NCBI GenBank assembly: GCA_016703155.1
Contig: JADJCP010000001.1
Span: 1,116,001 to 1,180,000 of the forward strand
Direction of reading: 5' to 3'
DNA: 64,000 nucleotides
DNA from: Hydrogenophilales bacterium
GTDB taxonomy: Bacteria > Pseudomonadota > Gammaproteobacteria > Burkholderiales > Thiobacillaceae
Shown here: piece after piece, positions 18,695 to 27,960 of the stretch
Numbering within the stretch: position 1 is the stretch's first letter
How the letters are laid out: every line of letters starts with the position of its first letter
Program-made: the position numbers and the translations under genes
Notes under the pieces: model-generated
What the model saw: only the letters and a program-made list of their open reading frames with translations
Told to the model about the DNA's origin: nothing
The model's database searches: none

Positions 18695-18801
18695 TTGAAG
18701 CCGCCTCTCGTCTCGGGCCTGGGCCTCGGGATCGTCCTGGCCCGGATGCGCCGCTTCGCATGCCACCACTTCGCACCGCCCGGCCTGGCGCGGCCTCGGC
18801 G

Positions 18802-19569
18802 ATGAGCAGCGCACCCGTCAAACCGCCACGCGGCCTGATGACCCAGACCGGCAAGGCGATCCACGATTTCGCCATGATTCAGGATGGCGACCGGGTACTG
18901 CTCGGCCTCTCGGGCGGCAAGGACAGTCTGGCGTTGCTGCATATCCTGAACAACCTGCGCCAGCGCGCCCCGGTGAAGTTCGAACTCGCCGCCTGCACCG
19001 TCGACCCGCAATCGCCGGAATACGATCCGAGCCCGCTCAAACCTTACATGGCGGCCCTGGGCATCCCCTATTTCTACGAAAGCCAGAACATCGTCGAACA
19101 GGCGGGAGCGCATATGCAGGGCGGTTCCTTCTGCGCCTACTGTTCGAGAATGCGCCGGGGCATCCTCTACCGCGTCGCCCGCGACCATGGCTACAACGTC
19201 CTGGCCCTGGCGCAACACCTCGACGATCTCGCCGAAACCTTCATGATGTCGATTTTCTTCGGCGGCACGCTGCGCACCATGCAGGCGCGCTATCTCAACG
19301 ATGCCGGCGACATCCGCATCATCCGGCCGCTGGTCTACGCCCGCGAGCGCCAGACGCGCGATTTCGCCAGGAACGCCGGCCTGCCCGTGATCCATGAAAA
19401 CTGCCCGGCCTGCTTCGCCATGCCCATGCAGCGCTACCAGATGAAGCAACTGCTCGCCGACCAGGAAAAGCGGCACAACAACCTGTTCGCCAGTTTGCTG
19501 ACCGCGATGAAACCCATCATGTCGGGGATCAACAAGGGGGATAAATTAGGCATGCACCCACAGCCGTGA
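18802..19569 (+). CDS. TtcA-like tRNA 2-thiolation ATPase
   Basis: N-type ATP-pyrophosphatase of the TtcA/TilS superfamily. The P-loop LGLSGGKDSLALLHIL and a CAYC pair after GGSFC (CxxC plus a later Cys in NCPACF) are consistent with an Fe-S dependent tRNA cytidine-32 thiolase. At ~255 residues it is shorter than E. coli TtcA (311) and differs in its middle part (AQHLDDLAETFMMSIFFGGTLRTM), so it may be a distinct subfamily with another substrate. The ATG at 18802 lacks a clear ribosome site and earlier in-frame starts exist, so the N-terminus is uncertain. It follows dsbD by 107 bp. Confidence 0.8.
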   Translation: MSSAPVKPPRGLMTQTGKAIHDFAMIQDGDRVLLGLSGGKDSLALLHILNNLRQRAPVKFELAACTVDPQSPEYDPSPLKPYMAALGIPYFYESQNIVEQAGAHMQGGSFCAYCSRMRRGILYRVARDHGYNVLALAQHLDDLAETFMMSIFFGGTLRTMQARYLNDAGDIRIIRPLVYARERQTRDFARNAGLPVIHENCPACFAMPMQRYQMKQLLADQEKRHNNLFASLLTAMKPIMSGINKGDKLGMHPQP

Positions 19570-20074
19570 TGGCCTGAAGATCCGCGCCTCTCTGGATATT
19601 TGCACCGCTGGCTATCGGGCTGGTCATACCATCTCTGGAAATTTTCATTCTTGAGATAGCCGATCTCACGTCTGCCCGACTTTCGCCAGCTGCCAAAACA
19701 AGCATGCATGACTTCAGGGTATCGAGTCGATGGCAGCACCCTCACGGGTTTGTCTTGGCTGGTAATCGCCATCCTCAGGCTCCAGGCGGCAAGGTCACAT
19801 CCCCCCCCACCTTACTGGTCTGTGCTGACACGGAGAACCAGACCATCGAGCGCAATGAGGGCAACAACGTCTGCGAATTCATCTGGCTGGACGACCTAAG
19901 GTATAGGCGAGGTCGCCGAACCACGCTTGAATAGGTGACACCCCCGATGGGGAGGGCGGCCCCCTTCCCCCGCCGCTTGTTTTTTCAGAGGCGCGCTCAC
20001 ATACTCTGCGCGACCGCGCATATGGACACATGCGGGCTGTGTCAGTTTTTCAAATTAATAAACAAGGGGATACG
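19570..20074. other. Gene-poor interval between ttcA-like gene and split DUF4394 gene
   Basis: I see no convincing gene in these ~500 bp. Short open frames on both strands match nothing I know and look like lower-GC accessory DNA. Near the right end, GGGCGGC...GCCGC followed by TTGTTTTTT (about 19953-19986) may be a terminator on the plus strand. The ribosome site AAGGGGATACG for the DUF4394 gene lies at the right edge (20063-20074). Confidence 0.4.
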
Positions 20075-20150
20075 ATGAACACGATGCTGAAGTCACTACT
20101 TCTTTTCCTGACCTGTCTGGGGCTGTCGCTACCACTGCGGGCCGAACCCC

Positions 20151-20200
20151 GCTGGCCACCCCAAACTGCCCCACTTATGGCCGGTCAAACTGCTCCAGGC
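20151..20200 (+). repeat. Left terminal inverted repeat of the IS21-family element
   Basis: Two internal copies of an AAACTGC(C/T)CCA motif are spaced about 28 bp apart, matching the right end at 22663-22714 in inverse orientation. It has one extra C relative to the right end (ACCCC versus ACCC). Confidence 0.8.
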
Positions 20201-20212
20201 AGGACGGTCGGA

Positions 20213-20978
20213 TTATGCCTGCTCAGGGGTGACGGCGATACGTGCGGCGGCCTCCTTGAGGCGGTAGCTTCGGCCTTCGAATTCAAGCATTGAGCAGCGG
20301 TGCATGAGGCGGTCGAGGATGGTGGTGGCCATGGTGGCGTCACCGAGGCATCTGCCCCAATCCTGCACCACCCGGTTGGAGGTGATGACGATGGCCCGGC
20401 GCAGTTTGTAGCGCTGGTGGACGATGGCCTGCAGGAGCTCGGCGCTCACGTCAGCGATGCGTCGGGCCAGGAACAGATCGTCGAGGATCAGGAGATCCGG
20501 CTCGATCCACCCCTTGAGCAAGCCGGCCTGTTCCGGGGCGCTGGCCAGGCCATAACGGGCGAACTCCGTGTCGGCCTCGACATGCCGGACGTCATAGCCT
20601 TGCAGGGTGGCCTGGTAGGCCACCGCCTTGGCGACATGGCTCTTGCCGGTGCCGGGCTTGCCGATGATCAGGGCGTTGGCGCCCTCGCCGACGAACTTCA
20701 GGGTATGCAGCTCGAAGCAGGCGGCGCGTGGCAGCTTGGGGTTGAAGCGCCAGTCGAAGTCCGCCAGCGTGGGGCGCTCGTCGAGGCCGGAGCGCTTGTA
20801 GCGGCGTTCGGTCAGGCGCGAGCGCCGCCGATCGAGTTCGTCCTGAAGCAGGTTGGCGAGGGTCTCCAGGGAAGGGCGGCTGGCCGACCTGGGCCTCCAT
20901 CACGCGGGTGGACAGGGTGTCGGCCATGCCGGACAGGCGCAGCTGGCGCAGGGTGCGTTCGATTTCGATCAGGTTCAT
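20213..20978 (-). CDS. istB: IS21 helper ATPase IstB, apparent frameshift
   Basis: AAA+ ATPase that assists target capture by the IstA transposase. Starts at ATG 20978 (MNLIEIERTLRQLRLSGMAD). One extra base near 20880 shifts the frame; the other frame continues RPSLETLANLLQDELDRRRS, Walker A IIGKPGTGKSHVAKA, Walker B DLLILDDLF, and ITSNRVVQDWG before ending near EQA. Restored length is ~254 residues, normal for IstB. Confidence 0.87.
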
Positions 20979-22559
20979 GGTTGGCTGCCTTCGAGGGATG
21001 GGGTGGTGGCGGCGGCGGAGGCGATCTGAGTGAAGAGATCGCCGTACTCGTCGGTGTCGCGGATGAGGGTGTGCGCCTGGGTCAATGCCGATGGCGAGGG
21101 TGCCGGAGAGTCGGCCTGGAGGGTGGCCAAGGCCTCGGCCACCCGCCGCTCGGTCAGTGCCTTGACGTGCCGGTAGCTGTACACGCCCTGCTCGATGGCG
21201 GCGGCACAGGCGGCATCGAGCAGGTGGTTCGGGTAGCGCTTGGCGAGGTTGACGATGCCCCAGAGCTTGCGCTGTCCGACCCGGCCCTCGAGGGCGAAGA
21301 GCCGCTCGCATAACTGCGCGGCGTGGGGCCGATCACCTTGGCCTGATCGAGGATGTAGCGGGTTTCCCGGGCGGGGTTGAATACCCGTTCGGCGGCCGGC
21401 AGCACGACGGAACCGGGGCGATCGGCGCGGGCGTGGGTGCGCAGCAAGGCGTGGCTGCGCAAGTCCCGGATCTCGATGCGGCGCTCGAACAGGCGCACCA
21501 GCACCTTCGAGCCGATGGCGGCGGGCCGGGCGGCGTAGCTGCTATGGTCGACGCGCACGCAGCTGTCATCGCACACGGTGCGCGGCATCTCGGTGAAGTA
21601 CTGCATGCCGGTGGCGGGCAGCGGCTGCAAGTGACCCCGCTCCTCCTCGAACATGGCCTGCACCTGGCGGCGTTCGCTGCCGTGGATGCGCGAGGCGGCC
21701 CATTTGCACTCCCAGTGCTCCAGGAAGGTGTTCTGCTCCTCGATCGATTCGAAGCGCCGTCCCTTGAGCGCGGTGGACTGGGTATGCTGGATGGCATTCT
21801 CGACCGTGCCCTTGCGGTTCGGGTCGCGTACCCGGGCCGGATCGGCCACCACCTCGTAGTGCTTGAGCGTGGCGGCGAAGACCGGGTTGAGCTCGGGCTC
21901 GTACAGGTCGGGCTTGAGCACCCCCTCCTTCAGGTTGTCGAGGACCACGTAGCGGCAGGAACCGCCGAAGTAGCGCCAGGCCTGCTCATGCAGTTCGGCC
22001 CAGACCTGCTGGCCGGACGTCCAAACCACGCGGCGGAAGCTGCGCCGCGAGTAGCGCAAGGTGGCGACGAACAGGCGGGGCTTGCGGTAGCGGTCGGTGC
22101 CGAGCACCCGGGTGGGCGCGCCTTCGCCGTAATCGACCTGCATCTCCTCGCCGGGCAGGAAACTCAGCCGGTCGAACTGCTCGGGTTCCTTGTGGCAGAG
22201 ATGGGCGATGAAGCGCTTGACCGAGTTGTAGGCGCCTTCGAAGCCGTGCCGGTCGACCAGGTCCTGGTAGATCGCGGTGGCGTTACGGCCCAGTGGGACC
22301 TGGGCCTCGATGAAGATACGGTGGGGTTCGCACTTGGAGGTGGCCGCCTGAGGTGACCCCGGTGGCCGGGGTGGAGCAGTTTGACCGGCCGGGTCGGTGG
22401 CCACCCGGGGCCGTTTGCCGGATCAGCGTCAAAGCGTTGCTGGTAGGCGCGGATGGTGTGGCGGGAAATCCCCGTCACCCGTTCGATCTCGCGCTGGCTG
22501 GCGCCGCCCTTGAGCAGCGTCCAGATCGTGGTTTGCAGGTGTGGTTTCAAGACGTTCAC
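20975..22559 (-). CDS. istA: IS21 transposase IstA, two apparent frameshifts
   Basis: DDE transposase. The N-terminus MNVLKPHLQTTIWTLLKGGA and ISRHTIRAYQQRF form the helix-turn-helix. A missing base near 22397 separates it from the body: PRPPG...CEPHRIFIEAQV, MQVDYGEG (first catalytic Asp region), YVVLDNLKEGV (second Asp) and RDPNRKGTVENAIQ (Glu). A second missing base near 21326 separates the C-terminal part, CERLFALEGRVGQRKLWGIV through RHVKALTERRVAEAL to SLEGSQP. Restored length is ~528 residues. Confidence 0.87.
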
Positions 22560-22662
22560 TCCGTTGATCCCCTCGGGCCATGAGGGGGTGGAAGGTAACG
22601 TCCTGCCAGTCAGGCTTATGGCACCAAATTCACTGGCACCAACTCGTCAGATCCCCATGGCC

Positions 22663-22714
22663 AGGGTGGAGCAGTTTGGGTGGCCATAAGTGGGGCAGTT
22701 TGGGTGGCCGCCGG
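22663..22714 (-). repeat. Right terminal inverted repeat of the IS21-family element
   Basis: Reads GGCCACCCAAACTGCCCCAC from the right end inward, then CTTATGGCCACCCAAACTGC and TCCACCCTGG. It thus has two AAACTGC repeats in the same register as the left end. A third degenerate copy (CAAACTGCTCCACCCCGGCC) sits inside istA near 22366-22385. Confidence 0.8.
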
Positions 22715-23859
22715 GGGCCGAATGGCTTTTCGCCACCCAGGTCATCATCCAGTCGGGGCCGGTCGCCGGCAACGAACTCTGGCGGTTCGATTCGGCCAAC
22801 CCGGGATTTGTGGTCGACGTACCCATCACGGGTACGGTAAATGCCCTGGATACCATGGCCGCTCTTGATTTCCGGCCCTCCACGGGTGAGCTCTATGGCC
22901 TGGGGGTATACGACGACATCTATGTTGGCGGCAGTTCCGGCAACCATGTCCTGCGCTTGTATCGCATCAATCCGCTGACCGGCGCGGCTACCGTGGTCAA
23001 TGCGGCGGGGGTCACCGTTACCGCAACCGGTTCTTACGGCATGAGCTTCAACAGCAGCGACGAGGTCCGCATTGTGAGCAGTGGCGGCCTGAACATCCGC
23101 CTCAGCCCGACGACGGGCAACTTGATTGGCACGGACACCGATCTGGCCTTTGTCGCCGGCGACCCGGGACTGGGAATGTCTTCGCCTGTCCCGTTCGTCA
23201 CGGCGATTGGCCAGGATGCGGCCGGAACGCTATGGGGCATCGATTCCCGTACCAATCACGATATCTTCGTGCGCATTGGCGATGCGAACGGAGCGCCCAC
23301 GTCGCCGAATAGCGGCGAGGTCCACACTATCGGTTCGCTGGGGGTCAACCCTGCGGCGGACTACAATATCGGCCTGGACATCTCGCCGGTTTCCGGCACC
23401 GCCTACGCGTTTGCTTCCGCGGGCAGTGACACGCTTTACACCGTCAATTTGGGCACCGGCGCCATGACCAGTGTCGGCGCGATCGGCAGTACGGGAGCGC
23501 TGGAAGGTTTTGCGGTAGCGCCCGCCGACTTCACTGTCCCGGCGGCGGCCCAATATCCGGTACCCGCGCTTGGGGGTATCGGCACCGTCAGCCTGCTCGT
23601 CCTCCTGGCCGCGATGGGCATGTGGCTCGTCCGCAGGCGGATGTCCGCCTGAGCAGGGATCGGCCCTGACCGACCTTCGTTGCTTGATCCGGCGGCGCCC
23701 CAACGGGCGCTGCCCCCCACAGCGAACAAGTGCCACAAAGAGCAACAGAGGACAGCCAGTAACCGGTCATGCACGATTCCAAGGCGGCGATGATGGCCCC
23801 GCCAATGCTCAATACAACTCCATGCCGTTCGCGGGCGCCGACCACGCCCATTTCTTCAC

Positions 23860-24245
23860 ACTCTGGCCGGGGTCTCTGAAATCGCGCATGACGGCGGGCA
23901 TAGTGAACAATGCTCTGACCATGACGTGGCGCCGCCGGGCCTGACCCATCATTCGGATCAAGGTGGCAGGCCCTCCGGGCCAAGCCCAACGGGTTCGGCG
24001 TGCACTGCTCGATGAGCCTGTAAGGAAACCGGCGGGAGCGCACAGCCTGCCCTCGGGGTACAACGCTCCAACCGATAACAGATTCAAAAGCTTAATGAAC
24101 AAGCGCGTGCATGGTGTGCGCTAAGCGACACGGGCCAACATGAATTCCGAGGCATTCGAGCACATCGAGACGCTCTGCAATCGCATACGTCTTCACTCGA
24201 CCCTCGGCTATCGGTCGCCGGCTCGGTTTTTTGCAGGATTGGCGA
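23860..24245 (+). pseudogene. Decayed IS3-family transposase (orfB) remnant
   Basis: Translated in shifting frames, the stretch reads like the integrase-core end of an IS3 orfB: SLKSRMTAGIVNNALTMTWR, then THHSDQGG (the HSDRGSQY block), QALRAKPNGFGVHCSMS, NRFKSLMNKRVHGVR, and finally EAFEHIETLCNRIRLHSTLG with YRSPARFF. Frameshifts and at least two stops break it, and no N-terminal half or terminal repeats are recognisable, so it is long dead. 23653-23859 and 24246-24319 show nothing else I can support. Confidence 0.8.
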
Positions 24246-24319
24246 CTGGCTCAACAACAGGGAAAACAGGTTGCACGAGAGTCACCCTTTGGAAAACGAA
24301 TAACCAGGGGAACCTCGGT

Positions 24320-25738
24320 TCATCGCCAGCGCAATGTGACGTAACGGCTCCGGCCGTTATCGTACAGACGCAGCAGGACGCTGCCTTCCGACTCATCCAG
24401 GGCAGCAGTGAATTCAGCGGGATTGCCGACCGGCTTGCGGTTCGCTTCAAGGATCAGCGTACCGGGCACGACGCCCGCCAAGGCCGCGAGCGACCCCGGC
24501 TCGACACCTGTGACCAACACCGCTCCGGCGATGCGCATACGCCGGGCTTCCTCCTGGGAGAGGGCGCGCACACCGATGCCGACGGTCTTGGCTGCTTCCG
24601 CGCCTTGCAAAGCCGCCTCGTCGAGACGCGCCACCTGAACCGGCAACTCCAGACGCCGTCCGTCACGCAGCACACCCAGCAGTACCTTGGAGCCGGGCTT
24701 CGCCAGCGCCGCGTAGTTGCGGTACTGGCCGCCGTCGCTGAGCGCGATGCCATCGAACTGGCTGAGCACATCTCCGGGTTTGACGCCGGCCTGCTCGGCG
24801 GGCGATCCCGGATTCACCTGGTTGATCAGCACGCCGCGCGTCTCCTTGAGACGCAGCGCCTCGGCCAGTTCGGCGCTGAGCGGCTGTACGGCAAGGCCGA
24901 TGTAGCCGCGCACGACCTTGCCCTGACCGACCAGTTGCTCGGCGATGACGCGCGCCAGGTTGCTCGGAATGGCAAAGCCGACGCCCATGTAGCCGCCGCT
25001 GCGCGAGAAAATGGCCGTGTTCATGCCGACCACCTCGCCGTCCAGATTGAGCAGCGGTCCGCCCGAGTTGCCGGGGTTGATGGCGGCATCGGTCTGGATG
25101 AAGTCCTCGTAGGTGTTGATGCCCAGGCTGGTACGCCCCTTGGCGCTGACCACGCCGGTGGTCAGGGTATGCGACAGGCCGAAGGGATTGCCCATGGCGA
25201 CGACCCACTCGCCCACTTCGAGACGCGCCGAATCGCCCCACTTCAGCGCCGGCAGGCCGCGCCCGGCGATCTCCAGGACCGCGACATCGGACTTCACGTC
25301 GGCGCCCTTCAGCTTGGCCTCGTACTCGCGGCCATCCTGGAAACGAACCGTGATGCGCTGAGCCTCTTCGACGACATGCTGGTTGGTGAGGATGTGGCTG
25401 ACCTCGCCCGCCTGGGCGAAGACAAACCCCGACCCCTGGCTGACGGCACGTCGGGGTTTGCGCGGCGCCGGCCGGCTGGGCGAGCCGAGGCCGCCCAGAC
25501 CGCCGAAATCGTCGCCGAAAAAGCGTCGGAACAGGTCGTCATGGAACGGCCAGTCGTCGCGCGTGACACGCTCGGCCTCGGCGCGTCCCTCGACCTGGAT
25601 GAAGACCACCGACGGCGCGACCTTCTTGGCCACGGCCGAAAAGGCCTTGCCGGTCTGGCGCAGGTTATCCAGCGCCGCGTCGTCGGCCACGGCGAGCGTG
25701 CCGGCGAGGCAGCCGGCCAACAACCATACGAAGCGCAT
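24320..25738 (-). CDS. DegP/DegQ-family periplasmic serine protease (Do-like)
   Basis: Trypsin-like protease/chaperone of the periplasm with two PDZ domains, 472 residues. A signal peptide (MRFVWLLAGCLAGTLAVA) is followed by the catalytic triad: His in ILTNQHVVE near residue 120, Asp in VKSDVAVLEI near 150, and Ser in INPGNSGGPLLNLDGEVVG near 225. The loop LA region contains the low-complexity FFGDDFGGLGGLGSPSRPAPRK. PDZ1 begins about residue 270 and PDZ2 about 370. Start ATG at 25738 follows AGGAGGG. It is divergent from two hsp20 genes with a heat-shock-type promoter, which fits a role in envelope protein quality control. Confidence 0.93.
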   Translation of the reverse strand: MRFVWLLAGCLAGTLAVADDAALDNLRQTGKAFSAVAKKVAPSVVFIQVEGRAEAERVTRDDWPFHDDLFRRFFGDDFGGLGGLGSPSRPAPRKPRRAVSQGSGFVFAQAGEVSHILTNQHVVEEAQRITVRFQDGREYEAKLKGADVKSDVAVLEIAGRGLPALKWGDSARLEVGEWVVAMGNPFGLSHTLTTGVVSAKGRTSLGINTYEDFIQTDAAINPGNSGGPLLNLDGEVVGMNTAIFSRSGGYMGVGFAIPSNLARVIAEQLVGQGKVVRGYIGLAVQPLSAELAEALRLKETRGVLINQVNPGSPAEQAGVKPGDVLSQFDGIALSDGGQYRNYAALAKPGSKVLLGVLRDGRRLELPVQVARLDEAALQGAEAAKTVGIGVRALSQEEARRMRIAGAVLVTGVEPGSLAALAGVVPGTLILEANRKPVGNPAEFTAALDESEGSVLLRLYDNGRSRYVTLRWR

Positions 25739-25772
25739 TTCATTTCCCTCCTGGGCACGATCAACTTCAGGA

Positions 25773-25830
25773 AATGATGGCTGAGCGACCCGTTTTCAAG
25801 GACTTGAAGCCCGCCCGTTTATCCCTACAT
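25773..25830. promoter_or_regulatory. Back-to-back sigma-32-type promoters
   Basis: Plus strand: CTTGAAG (25803-25809), 13 bp, CCCTACAT (25823-25830), driving the hsp20 pair. Minus strand: CTTGAAA (25794-25800), 13 bp, CCATCATT (25773-25780), driving the protease gene. Both resemble the CTTGAA-N13-17-CCCCAT heat-shock consensus, better in the -35 than the -10. The two -35 boxes together form the near-palindrome TTCAAGGACTTGAA. Confidence 0.6.
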
Positions 25831-25882
25831 CGGTGGCATGAGCGTCTGGGTGGACGCTCGAATCAACCGCTAAGGAGATGAC

Positions 25883-26317
25883 ATGATGTATCGCTCACTG
25901 TTCCCCCGCGACCTGTTCGCGGAACTCGACCGCCTGCAGCGCGAGATGCAGCAATCCTATGACCTGTCGCCGAGCATACGCGGCCTGTCGCGCGGCGGAT
26001 TCCCCGCCATGAATGTCGGCGGCACCGCCCAGTCGGTGGAAATCTACGCCTTCGCCCCGGGCATCGACCCGGCCAGTCTGGACGTGCAGATCGAGAAAGG
26101 CGTTCTGACCATCGCCGGCGAGCGCAAGGCCGAGCCGGTCCCCGAAAAGGCCGCCGAACACATCGACGAGCGCTTCGCGGGCCACTTCCGCCGGGTGGTC
26201 AGCCTGCCCGACGATGTCGACGCCAATGCCGTCAACGCCACCTACCGCGACGGTGTGCTGCACATCAGCATCGCCCGTCAGGCCGCCGCGCAGCCCCGGC
26301 GCATCGCCATTCAGTAA
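25883..26317 (+). CDS. Small heat-shock protein (Hsp20 family), first of pair
   Basis: A 144-residue ATP-independent holdase. The alpha-crystallin domain spans residues ~45-135 with SVEIYAFAPGIDPASLDV, GVLTIAGERKA and the C-terminal strand GVLHISIAR, the beginning of the family's GVLTI/GVL pattern. The N-terminus MMYRSLFPRDLFAELDRLQR is typical. The AAGGAGATGAC ribosome site is excellent. It ends 12 bp before a second hsp20 gene; the two differ enough to form hetero-oligomers, as in many proteobacteria. Confidence 0.93.
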   Translation: MMYRSLFPRDLFAELDRLQREMQQSYDLSPSIRGLSRGGFPAMNVGGTAQSVEIYAFAPGIDPASLDVQIEKGVLTIAGERKAEPVPEKAAEHIDERFAGHFRRVVSLPDDVDANAVNATYRDGVLHISIARQAAAQPRRIAIQ

Positions 26318-26329
26318 GGAGGAATCACC

Positions 26330-26698
26330 ATGAGCGACAGCAAGACCCAGGAAACCCCGCGCAACGAAGCCACCCTGATGCCGCCGGTGGACGTTATCGA
26401 GGATGCCAGCGGCATCACCTTGTATGCCGACCTGCCCGGCGTCCCCAAGGACAAGCTCAACCTGCACGTCGAAGCCGACACCCTGACCATCGAGGCCGAT
26501 CTCGCCCTGGACATGCCCGAGGGCATGGAGCCGAGCCACGCGGAAGTCAGCCTGCCGCGCTATCGGCGCGTCTTCACCCTGTCCAAGGAGCTCGACAGCG
26601 CCAAGGTCGGCGCCGAGTTCAACCACGGCGTGCTCAAGCTGCGCATCCCGAAGGCGGAACATGCGCAGCCGAGGAAGATCGAGGTGCGGGTGGAGTAA
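26330..26698 (+). CDS. Small heat-shock protein (Hsp20 family), second of pair
   Basis: A 122-residue partner of the upstream Hsp20. The alpha-crystallin domain covers most of the chain: PPVDVIEDASGITLYADLPG, LNLHVEADTLTIEADLAL and the terminal FNHGVLKLRIPKAEHAQPRK. It lacks the long N-terminal arm of the first protein. Preceded by AAGGAGGAATCACC. A perfect 16-bp palindrome CCCGGCCTAGGCCGGG (26714-26729) just after the gene, overlapping the stop of the convergent regulator, could act as a shared hairpin. Confidence 0.93.
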   Translation: MSDSKTQETPRNEATLMPPVDVIEDASGITLYADLPGVPKDKLNLHVEADTLTIEADLALDMPEGMEPSHAEVSLPRYRRVFTLSKELDSAKVGAEFNHGVLKLRIPKAEHAQPRKIEVRVE

Positions 26699-26719
26699 CC
26701 CCCCCCACGCCCGCCCGGC

Positions 26720-27805
26720 CTAGGCCGGGACTTCCTCCGGGAGCGCCTCAGCGGGCGCCGCGAGCAGCGCGCGGATGAGTTGTTCGCGTTGGTTGATGCC
26801 CAGCTTCTCGTAGGTCCGGCGAACATAGCTCACCGCCGTATTCCGCGTCAGGTCGAGATGCTCGGCGATCGCCTCGTAACCATAGCCGGCGCCGAGCAGC
26901 ACGGCGATCTGACGTTCCCGGCTGGACAACGGAAAGCGTTCCGACTCCAGCCACAGCCGCGACGCGATGGAGCCGCGCCGGCGTACCGTCACGGCCACCG
27001 TCGAGGTGGCCCCGGCGATATGGGTGCGCATCAGCGCCGGCCTGAATCCGAACTGGCCACGATGGTTCTGGAGGATGATCTCGCCGGCGTCCGCCGCCGA
27101 CGCGGCGCGTGCGGCCAGGCTGGCGGGCAATGTCGCGCGCGTCGCGTGCGGTTGTTGTCCCGTGCCGTTATGGCGCGTGGCTTCGTGGAACAGGCGCAGC
27201 CCGACCAGGCATCCGTGCAGGATGGCGCCCTCGCGGTCCAGCACCAGCACGCCCTGGCCGACGCTGTCCGCCGCATCGCCGTTCACCAGCCTGCCAAGGC
27301 GTTCGAGTTCCAGGGCATGCGCGAGGTAGCGGGCCATGCGCAGCAGGACCTGTTCTTCGTCCGCGGAGAAGGCCGCACTGCCTTCGGGGCGGGAAACGGA
27401 GATCGTGCCGTGGCGCTGCTCGCCCTCGATCACGGCCACGCGCGCGCCATGGCGCAGGCCGAGGGGCTGGAAGATGCGCGCATAGAGCGCCGTATCGAAG
27501 AAGCGCGAACCGGGCGCGGAATAATTCACCAGCGGAATCCGGTCGCGCAGCATCTCGGTGAAGGTCGGTCCGGCCTCGCCTTCGAGGCGGTCGTGGAATT
27601 CCTCGGCGTAGACCCGGGCATACTCGTCCGGAATCGGATCCTTCATGTAGCAATCGATCACCGCGAACTGCGCGTTCGCCCGAGTGAAGCAGAAATAGGT
27701 GCCTGGCATGATCCGTTCCATCAGGTCGACGGCGATTGGCACCAGTTCGTTGGCCGGCAAGCCCAGGGTGCACAGGCTTTCGTATTCCCTCATCAGTTTT
27801 TTCAT
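26720..27805 (-). CDS. LuxR-type HTH transcriptional regulator
   Basis: About 361 residues. The C-terminal 65 residues form a LuxR/FixJ helix-turn-helix: PLSSRERQIAVLLGAGYGYE, AIAEHLDLTRNTAVSYVRRT and YEKLGINQREQL. The N-terminal ~290 residues have no recognised phosphoacceptor receiver motif and may be a PAS/GAF-like sensor (two segments with ISVSRPEGSAAFS and GVLVLDREGAILHG). I start at ATG 27805 after GAGGAGG. The ligand is unknown. It is divergent from the CSLREA surface protein (155 bp apart), which is the obvious candidate target. Confidence 0.85.
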   Translation of the reverse strand: MKKLMREYESLCTLGLPANELVPIAVDLMERIMPGTYFCFTRANAQFAVIDCYMKDPIPDEYARVYAEEFHDRLEGEAGPTFTEMLRDRIPLVNYSAPGSRFFDTALYARIFQPLGLRHGARVAVIEGEQRHGTISVSRPEGSAAFSADEEQVLLRMARYLAHALELERLGRLVNGDAADSVGQGVLVLDREGAILHGCLVGLRLFHEATRHNGTGQQPHATRATLPASLAARAASAADAGEIILQNHRGQFGFRPALMRTHIAGATSTVAVTVRRRGSIASRLWLESERFPLSSRERQIAVLLGAGYGYEAIAEHLDLTRNTAVSYVRRTYEKLGINQREQLIRALLAAPAEALPEEVPA

Positions 27806-27960
27806 GGTCCTCCTCGGTGCCGGGCATGGCGCGCAACCGGAATAGTGTAGTGGCAGTGACTGACGTTTTACCACCTTGCAGGGTGGCATACGCGCACGAA
27901 GGCTTTGGCGAGAATCGCCTCGTTCGCGACAGACCGTTTCCCCGGGAGAAAGCCCTATCC

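Larger units (their letters stand above)
20147..22714 (-). mobile_element. IS21-family insertion sequence (istA-istB), ~2.57 kb
   Basis: The element carries istA and istB overlapping by ATGA, the IS21 hallmark. Ends are imperfect inverted repeats: GGCCACCCCAAACTGCCCCA at left and GGCCACCCAAACTGCCCCAC at right (reverse complement), each continuing CTTATGGCC and a second AAACTGCTCCA repeat inside. The flanking 8-bp direct repeat GGGCCGAA (20139-20146 and 22715-22722) fits the 4-8 bp target duplications of this family. The outermost 5-7 bp differ between ends, so the exact tips are uncertain. istA and istB carry frameshifts, so the copy may be inactive. Confidence 0.9.
20075..23652 (+). pseudogene. 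Secreted DUF4394 protein gene split by an IS21-family element
   Basis: The first 24 codons (20075-20146) encode a signal peptide, MNTMLKSLLLFLTCLGLSLP ending LRAE. The body resumes at 22715-23652: WLFATQVIIQSGPVAGNELWRFDS, TALDFRPSTGELYGLG-type repeats and RLYRINPLTGAATVV, matching DUF4394 (a beta-propeller-like family). The C-terminus has a PVPALGGIG motif, one hydrophobic helix and RRRMSA, like an IPTL/PEP-CTERM-type anchoring signal. GGGCCGAA occurs on both sides of the insertion; removing the element plus one copy rejoins the halves exactly in frame. The 3' part could still be made from element-borne signals but would lack its export signal. Confidence 0.85.

Noticed and set aside
18695..18801. 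N-terminal extension of the ttcA-like protein or a separate small gene
   Set aside because: The stretch is Pro/Arg-rich, lacks a ribosome site and matches no TtcA N-terminus.
19704..19934. Possible small protein of ~76 residues
   Set aside because: No ribosome site, odd composition, and no recognisable motif; overlapping frames on both strands are equally open.
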